From: Anatilimnocola floriformis
Lineage (GTDB): Bacteria > Planctomycetota > Planctomycetia > Pirellulales > Pirellulaceae
DNA length: 64,000 bases
Direction: 5' to 3'
Assembly (NCBI RefSeq): GCF_024256385.1
Contig: NZ_JAMLFW010000002.1
Location: 186,001 to 250,000, forward strand
The stretch's first letter is position 1, and each line of letters opens with the position of its first letter. A model generated the notes under the pieces. The model was not told the origin of the DNA and searched no databases. It saw only the letters and a list, made by a program, of their open reading frames with translations. This document shows, piece after piece, positions 59,970 through 64,000 of this stretch. A program made the position numbers and the translations under genes.

Positions 59970-60326
59970 ATGAACTACATGCTGCTGATTTACACCGACG
60001 AGGCCAGCTGGACCGACGGCGAGCGTGAGGACTGCTATCAAGAGTCGATCGCCCTGACGCATCAGCTGAAGAAGGAAGGGAAATACCGCGCTGCGTCGCC
60101 GCTCCACTCGGTGACAACGGCGACCAGCGTGCGAGTGCGCGACGGCAAGCGACAGGTAACCGATGGCCCGTTTGCGGAAACGCGCGAGCAACTCGGCGGT
60201 TATTTCATTGTGGATGCAGCCGACCTGGACGAGGCGTTGAAGATCGCTGAACGAATTCCGGGGGCGCGCAAAGGAACTGTCGAGGTTCGGCCGGTGCTGG
60301 AATTGGTCGGTCTGCCGCAGGCGTAA
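59970..60326 (+). CDS. YciI/DGPF-domain protein, partner of the ECF sigma factor
   Basis: 118 residues with the ferredoxin-like YCII fold and the name-giving DGPF motif in RQVTDGPFAETREQLGGYFIVDA near 62-84; starts MNYMLLIYTDEASW, typical of this family. DGPF genes are the standard neighbours and likely targets of ECF42 sigma factors. Enzymatic function unproven. Convergent with the YqgE gene, 9 nt apart. Confidence 0.9.
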   Translation: MNYMLLIYTDEASWTDGEREDCYQESIALTHQLKKEGKYRAASPLHSVTTATSVRVRDGKRQVTDGPFAETREQLGGYFIVDAADLDEALKIAERIPGARKGTVEVRPVLELVGLPQA

Positions 60327-60335
60327 CGTGCTCGG

Positions 60336-60947
60336 TCAATTCAGCGAGGCATCGGGCGGAATGTGCTTGGTTTCCGCAGCCGGCGACAGAATCTGCTCGG
60401 CGATCCCTTGGACGACTTGTTCCCACAGGTCGTCGTCCTTGTAGAAGATGAGGTCTTTGTTGGCTTCGGTCAGGAGCCAACCGCCGGCTTGCAGTTCGCC
60501 TTCGAGTTGACCGGCGCCCCAGCCGGCATAACCCGAAAAAACTCGGAAGGGCTTTTTGGCCTGCGTAATTACTTTGCGGATGTAGTCCTTGTGAGCGGCA
60601 AAATAAACGCCGTTCTGCACCTGGGCTTCGGCGTATTTCTTCAAGCCGTGGACCACGACCAGCGGCCCCTCGACGGGCCCGCCGACATAGATCGGCTGCT
60701 CGCCGTGCTGCAGTTCATCCAGCGGATTTTCCGGCGGCGGAACTTCTTCGTCGTCCGAATCGCTCTCGGTGGCTTCGTCTTGAATGGCGGTCCACACTTC
60801 TTGCAGTGTGCTGTTGAGTGGCCGATTCAGGATCAAGCCAAACGCTCCCTCGGAGTCGTGCTTGACCAGCAGGACGACGGAGCGAAAGAAGTTGCCGTCG
60901 CCCAAGTGCGGCGAGGCGACGAGCAGTTTGCCTTGCAGCGATTTCAT
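60336..60947 (-). CDS. YqgE/AlgH family protein
   Basis: 203 residues from the ATG at 60947; longer upstream frames include the promoter region of the next gene and are rejected. DUF179 features: LQGKLLVASPHLGDGNFFRSVVLLVKHDSEGAFGLILNRPL near 3-44, IYVGGPVEGPLVVVHG near 86, RVFSGYAGWGAGQLEGELQAGGWL near 140-165. An acidic insert (ESDSDDEEVPPPE) follows the first third. Cellular role of the family is unclear. Confidence 0.9.
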   Translation of the reverse strand: MKSLQGKLLVASPHLGDGNFFRSVVLLVKHDSEGAFGLILNRPLNSTLQEVWTAIQDEATESDSDDEEVPPPENPLDELQHGEQPIYVGGPVEGPLVVVHGLKKYAEAQVQNGVYFAAHKDYIRKVITQAKKPFRVFSGYAGWGAGQLEGELQAGGWLLTEANKDLIFYKDDDLWEQVVQGIAEQILSPAAETKHIPPDASLN

Positions 60948-61056
60948 ACGTTTCAGTCTAACTGACCAGTTGGCTCGCCGGGATACGCCTTTGCCGCCGA
61001 ATCGACCGGCGGGCGAAACGCATTGTGTCAGAATCTGGCGCAAACGCACCGGTTTT

Positions 61057-61131
61057 ATCCCTGATATAAGGGATCCAGCAAAAAACAATGCAAAAAAACT
61101 GTTGAAATTTCGATTATTCACTTGGTATAGT
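61057..61131 (+). promoter_or_regulatory. Sigma-70 promoter and upstream inverted repeat of the second DUF1559 gene
   Basis: TTGAAA (61102-61107), 18 nt, TATAGT (61126-61131), in an AT-rich island preceded by A-tracts at about 61081-61098 that may act as an UP element. ATCCCT-GATATA-AGGGAT at 61057-61074 is a perfect 6-bp inverted repeat 28 nt before the -35 and could be an operator. Predicted transcription start is about 60 nt before the ATG. Confidence 0.6.
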
Positions 61132-61201
61132 TGCTGAGGCCGTCGTCCTGCCCCCAGTGGCGTCCGCTCTCATCACCTTCATCTTGTCAGGGGCTCTCAT
61201 C

Positions 61202-62152
61202 ATGCGACGTTCCGTTGTCTCGCGCTCGACCCGAACTGGGTTTACGTTGGTCGAGCTGTTGGTGGTGATCGCCATCATCGGCGTGCTCGTCGCCTTGCTT
61301 TTGCCGGCCGTGCAGGCCGCGCGCGAAGCAGCCCGCCGGACCAGTTGCATCAACAAGCTGCGGCAGTGGGGGCTGGCCGTGCACACGATGCACGACAGCG
61401 TGGGCTACATTCCGCAGGGAACTCAGAACAATCCGCGCCGAGTGTGGGTCGTGATGCTCTGGCCCTATGTCGAGCAAGGGAACATGTACGTTCAGTTCGA
61501 CCAAACACAAGCCTTTCATGTGCCGCCGAACACCATCGCCAACACCACCACCGGTATTTATGCCAAGACGGCTCCGCTGTATTACTGCCCCAGCGACCGC
61601 ATGAACGCCCTGTGGAAAGGCGACTCGGCCTACCGAGCGCGCGGCAGCTATGTCATCAATTGGGGCAATCAAGCAGTTCCCTATAACTCGGCCGATACTT
61701 CGCAGGATCTAGGCAAGGGAGTCGCTCCCTTCGGCCTCGAAGACGGTAGCGACTACAGCAAGCCCCGGAAAGTGAAGCTCGGCAACTTCACCGATGGCAC
61801 GTCGAACACGCTGTTGATGTCGGAAGTCATCATGGCCAAGAACGATTCCGACTTCGATATTCGCGGCGACTTTTTGAACGATGACAGGCCCTGCACGCAG
61901 TTCATGACAATCAATACACCGAACAGCGGCACCGATGTTTCGCCCTTCTGCAACGCGACGACGTATCCGCAAAACCCGCCCTGCACCACGACAGGTTCCG
62001 GCAATTCTTATAAGGGTGCCCGCAGTCGCCATCCCGGCGGTGTAAATGCCTTGATCGGCGATGGAGCCACGCGGTTTGTGACAAACAACATCGCAATTGC
62101 CAACTGGCGGGCCATGGGGACGATGGATGGCGGCGAAGTGATCAGCGAATAA
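61202..62152 (+). CDS. DUF1559 pseudopilin-like protein (copy 2)
   Basis: 316 residues from the ATG at 61202. The prepilin leader [13 protein letters not shown] is followed by [20 protein letters not shown]; cleavage after Gly13 leaves Phe14 and Glu18. DUF1559 domain with [34 protein letters not shown] near 198-212, and [21 protein letters not shown] near 279-299. Followed by a small lipoprotein gene as in copy 1. The extracellular part has several cysteines ([19 protein letters not shown]) absent from copy 1, so the surfaces differ. Confidence 0.92.
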   Translation: MRRSVVSRSTRTGFTLVELLVVIAIIGVLVALLLPAVQAAREAARRTSCINKLRQWGLAVHTMHDSVGYIPQGTQNNPRRVWVVMLWPYVEQGNMYVQFDQTQAFHVPPNTIANTTTGIYAKTAPLYYCPSDRMNALWKGDSAYRARGSYVINWGNQAVPYNSADTSQDLGKGVAPFGLEDGSDYSKPRKVKLGNFTDGTSNTLLMSEVIMAKNDSDFDIRGDFLNDDRPCTQFMTINTPNSGTDVSPFCNATTYPQNPPCTTTGSGNSYKGARSRHPGGVNALIGDGATRFVTNNIAIANWRAMGTMDGGEVISE

Positions 62153-62235
62153 TTTCAGCCGCGTACTTACAGCAGAACTGCTGTGTTGGCCCAAAAAAAC
62201 ACTGCGTACTCGCAGCCATAGTCTCCGGAGTCATC

Positions 62236-62649
62236 ATGATTTGCTTGCGTTACTGCGGCTGCGCCGCGTTGTTGGTAGCTGTGTTGGCGGGTTGCTCGAA
62301 CAGTGAAGCCGTTGGATTCGTTGAGGGGAACGTCACGCTCAACATGCAACCGCTCGAGCAAGGCTTGATTCGCTTCGTTCCGACCGATGGCAAAACACAA
62401 CCTGCCGACGGCCCGATCGCGGCCGGCAAATACAGCGTGAAGGTCCCCGTCGGCGAAGTGCGAGTCGAGATTACTTCGCCGAAAGTGGTTGGCCAGATGC
62501 AGATGTATCCCGACAGTCCACCGGTCGACCGCGTCGCGGAGGCGATTCCAGCGCGATACAACACCAAGACCACTGAAAAAATGACGATCACCAAAGCAAA
62601 GTCGGCGAAGGACAAGCTCGAAAAGAATTTCGAGCTCACATCGCCGTGA
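62236..62649 (+). CDS. Small lipoprotein paired with DUF1559 (copy 2)
   Basis: 137 residues with lipobox VLAGC (Cys at about 20). The mature part GNVTLNMQPLEQGLIRFVP..GPIAAGKYSVKVPVGEVRVEI follows the same strand order as the 45185 protein (GNVTLAGEPVNGGSILFLP, GKYRVEI), showing common descent. Ends in a Lys-rich segment. Probably membrane-attached and functionally linked to the pseudopilin upstream. Confidence 0.8.
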   Translation: MICLRYCGCAALLVAVLAGCSNSEAVGFVEGNVTLNMQPLEQGLIRFVPTDGKTQPADGPIAAGKYSVKVPVGEVRVEITSPKVVGQMQMYPDSPPVDRVAEAIPARYNTKTTEKMTITKAKSAKDKLEKNFELTSP

Positions 62650-62651
62650 GT

Positions 62652-62684
62652 TGCCCGAGTGAGCAGATCATTCCTGCTCGGGCC
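62652..62684. terminator. Hairpin between convergent genes
   Basis: GCCCGAG (62653-62659) pairs with CTCGGGC (62677-62683); an alternative stem GAGCAG/CTGCTC lies inside. It overlaps the last codons of the opposing zinc-ribbon gene. No clear T-run, so termination is possible but unproven. Confidence 0.4.
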
Positions 62685-63027
62685 CATGCACAGAGACGTA
62701 ACGAATGCCGCAGTGATTGCACTTCGTCTCGCCGGTTTCGGCCGCGGCGGGATCATTCAAAAATCGTTCGCCGCAGCGGCAACAGCTGCCGGAAGTGAGC
62801 GGACTCTGCGGCGCGTAGTCGGGCGGCAACTCGCCGAGGATCTGCAAGATCTGCTGCGCGCCGAGTAAGCGGCGATGCTTGAGGCGGACGTAATCGACCA
62901 GCGGAAACGAAGCCGCGGCTAGTTCGTCGTTCGCGGCCCACCACTCCGACCACGGCGGCACGCTCAGCGGCTCGGCAATGGCCTGGCGAAAGTAAATCAG
63001 GCAAGCTTCCCGGTCGACCACAATCAA
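62668..63027 (-). CDS. Hypothetical protein with C-terminal zinc ribbon
   Basis: 119 residues. A helical N-terminal part (DREACLIYFRQAIAEPL, DYVRLKHRRLLGAQQILQIL) and a four-cysteine ribbon near 81-107 (CCRCGERF ... CNHCGIRY) that probably binds zinc. It starts 14 nt after the moaB stop on the same strand, so the two are probably co-transcribed. No family recognised. Confidence 0.68.
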   Translation of the reverse strand: MIVVDREACLIYFRQAIAEPLSVPPWSEWWAANDELAAASFPLVDYVRLKHRRLLGAQQILQILGELPPDYAPQSPLTSGSCCRCGERFLNDPAAAETGETKCNHCGIRYVSVHGPEQE

Positions 63028-63041
63028 CTCCCCAACTCTTT

Positions 63042-63554
63042 TTAACGGCCTGCTTCGCGCGCCAAATGTGGCAGCTGCGGCACGATGATCTTTTCCATGG
63101 CCAATTTTACGCCATTCGGCGAGCCGGGCATGGTGAGGACGATCTTTCCTCGCATCACGCCCCCCGTAGCGCGACTTAGGATCGCCGCCGGTCCGATTTC
63201 CGCGTAGGACAGTTGGCGAAACAGTTCGCCATAGCCGGGCAACGGCTTATCGAGCAACGCGGTCACCGTTTCATACGTTTGATCGCGACTGCTAATGCCC
63301 GTGCCGCCGGTCAGCAGGATCGCCCGCAGATCGAGTTCCTGCGCCAGGTTCAAGAGCAGTTCCCGCATCGTTTGCGGTTCATCCTTGATGATGTGCCGCG
63401 AATGGAGCAGATGCCCCGCAGCCAGCAAGTGATCGATCACCGTTTGCCCGCCGGTGTCATCGGCCAGCGTGCGCGTATCGCTGACGGTGATGACAGCGAC
63501 CGAAATGGCGACCGGGGCGGACTGTTCGTGCTGCTGATGGATCGGAGTGGACAT
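63042..63554 (-). CDS. moaB: MoaB/MogA-type molybdopterin biosynthesis protein
   Basis: 170 residues of the MoCF fold, adenylating molybdopterin or a paralogue of that activity. Key segments are VAVITVSDTRTLADDTGG near 17-34, ILLTGGTGISSRDQTYE near 78-94, and the C-terminal GSPNGVKLAMEKIIVPQLPHL. Length and N-terminus fit MoaB better than two-domain plant CNX1. It would supply cofactor for the molybdenum hydroxylase at 29-33 kb, although the two loci are 30 kb apart. Confidence 0.92.
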   Translation of the reverse strand: MSTPIHQQHEQSAPVAISVAVITVSDTRTLADDTGGQTVIDHLLAAGHLLHSRHIIKDEPQTMRELLLNLAQELDLRAILLTGGTGISSRDQTYETVTALLDKPLPGYGELFRQLSYAEIGPAAILSRATGGVMRGKIVLTMPGSPNGVKLAMEKIIVPQLPHLAREAGR

Positions 63555-63593
63555 ACCTGTTTTTTAACAGTTGTCAGCCAGCACGCGAAGGTG

Positions 63594-64000
63594 CTACTTC
63601 GCAGCCCCGTTTTTCAAACAAACCAACTGACTCTGCGTTCTGATCAACAGCGCATTCCCATACATGGCCGGGCTGGCTTGCACCTGGCCGAAGAGTTGGT
63701 TGGTGGCCAGCGATTCGAACTTTCGGCCGGGCCGCAGCACGTGCGTGACTCCTTCCATGCTGACGAAGTAGAGCTTGTCGTCGGCGAGGAGCGGGCTGGA
63801 GGCAAAATTGCCGCCGAGGCGGTGCCGCCAGATTTCATCTCCCGTCTTGGCATCGAGACAAGTGGCCACGCCTTTCGACGACACGAAATAGATCTCACCG
63901 CCAGCAACCAGCGGTGACGAGAGCTCGGGGATTTGCGATTGCGTGCTCCACTCGAGATGCGAATCGGTCACGTCTCCCTCGCCATCAACTTTAATGGCCC
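63594..64000 (-). CDS. PQQ-like beta-propeller protein, C-terminal part (cut by window end)
   Basis: The frame remains open to base 64000; the GTG at 63971 is internal because coding-like sequence (VDGEGDVTDS) precedes it. Two and a half propeller blades are visible: SSPLVAGGEIYFVSSKGVATCLDAKTGDEIWRHRLGG, then SSPLLADDKLYFVSMEGVTHVL, then ASPAMYGNALLIRTQSQLVCL, each with the AxDxxTGxxxW-type pattern. Probably a large exported protein of the planctomycete outer-membrane BamB-like/PQQ type; the N-terminus and any kinase or signal domain lie outside. 39 nt upstream of moaB on the same strand is only a distance, since moaB begins at 63554. Confidence 0.85.
   Translation of the reverse strand, partial: AIKVDGEGDVTDSHLEWSTQSQIPELSSPLVAGGEIYFVSSKGVATCLDAKTGDEIWRHRLGGNFASSPLLADDKLYFVSMEGVTHVLRPGRKFESLATNQLFGQVQASPAMYGNALLIRTQSQLVCLKNGAAK

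Overview
The window is a GC-rich bacterial chromosome segment that looks like a planctomycete of the Pirellulales type. Supporting signs are two DUF1559 pseudopilin-like genes each followed by a small lipoprotein, a DUF1501/DUF1549-DUF1553 pair, DUF1080, a Tat-exported Gfo/Idh/MocA oxidoreductase, a small protein beginning with the MRFSLRSLL-type leader, a lysine/alanine-rich histone-H1-like peptide and csrA. I found no rRNA, tRNA, CRISPR array, phage or complete transposon. Most genes are chromosomal housekeeping or planctomycete-specific genes.

Layout. 0-13 kb: an exported zinc metalloprotease cut by the window edge, a CehA/McbA-like protein, the DUF1501/DUF1549 group, a large unknown membrane-anchored protein, and aroK overlapping a prepilin peptidase. 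13.2-14.3 kb: a gene-poor GCGC-rich tract, then a strongly folded leader in front of a 32-residue histone-like peptide. 14.6-26 kb: SGNH hydrolase, the arginine genes argB-argD-argF, small exported proteins, a serine hydrolase, bioB, a PSP1 protein, an Ldh-type oxidoreductase, DUF1080 and an M50-like membrane protein. 26-33 kb: two FtsX/MacB-type permeases and a xanthine-dehydrogenase-type molybdenum hydroxylase operon (FAD, 2Fe-2S and Mo subunits plus a MoaD-like protein). 33-39 kb: a DabA-type (DUF2309) inorganic-carbon transporter gene with two proton-translocating-subunit genes. 39-44 kb: homoserine dehydrogenase, a phosphoglycerate-mutase-like proposed homoserine kinase, and a four-ACT aspartate kinase, which together make an aspartate-to-threonine cluster. 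44-54 kb: pseudopilin and lipoprotein, rpsR, a SirB1 protein, a giant polytopic membrane protein broken by a one-base frameshift, and an LCCL-domain protein. 54-64 kb: csrA, a HemD-HemE fusion, an oxidoreductase, an ECF42-type sigma factor with its DGPF partner, YqgE, a second pseudopilin/lipoprotein pair, MoaB, and the C-terminal part of a PQQ-like beta-propeller protein.

The most distinctive layer is non-coding. Many intergenic gaps hold short palindromic elements of several unrelated sequence families. Three families have arms starting GTAG and ending CTAC, the foot recognised by REP-associated Y1 transposases, and are arranged as inverted pairs (REPIN-like). One fits the gap between two convergent genes almost to the base. 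Other C-rich repeats sit directly in front of start codons. In two places a repeat supplies the stop codon of the neighbouring gene. The other leading candidate for something undescribed is the chain of hairpins at 13952-14138 before the histone-like peptide gene.
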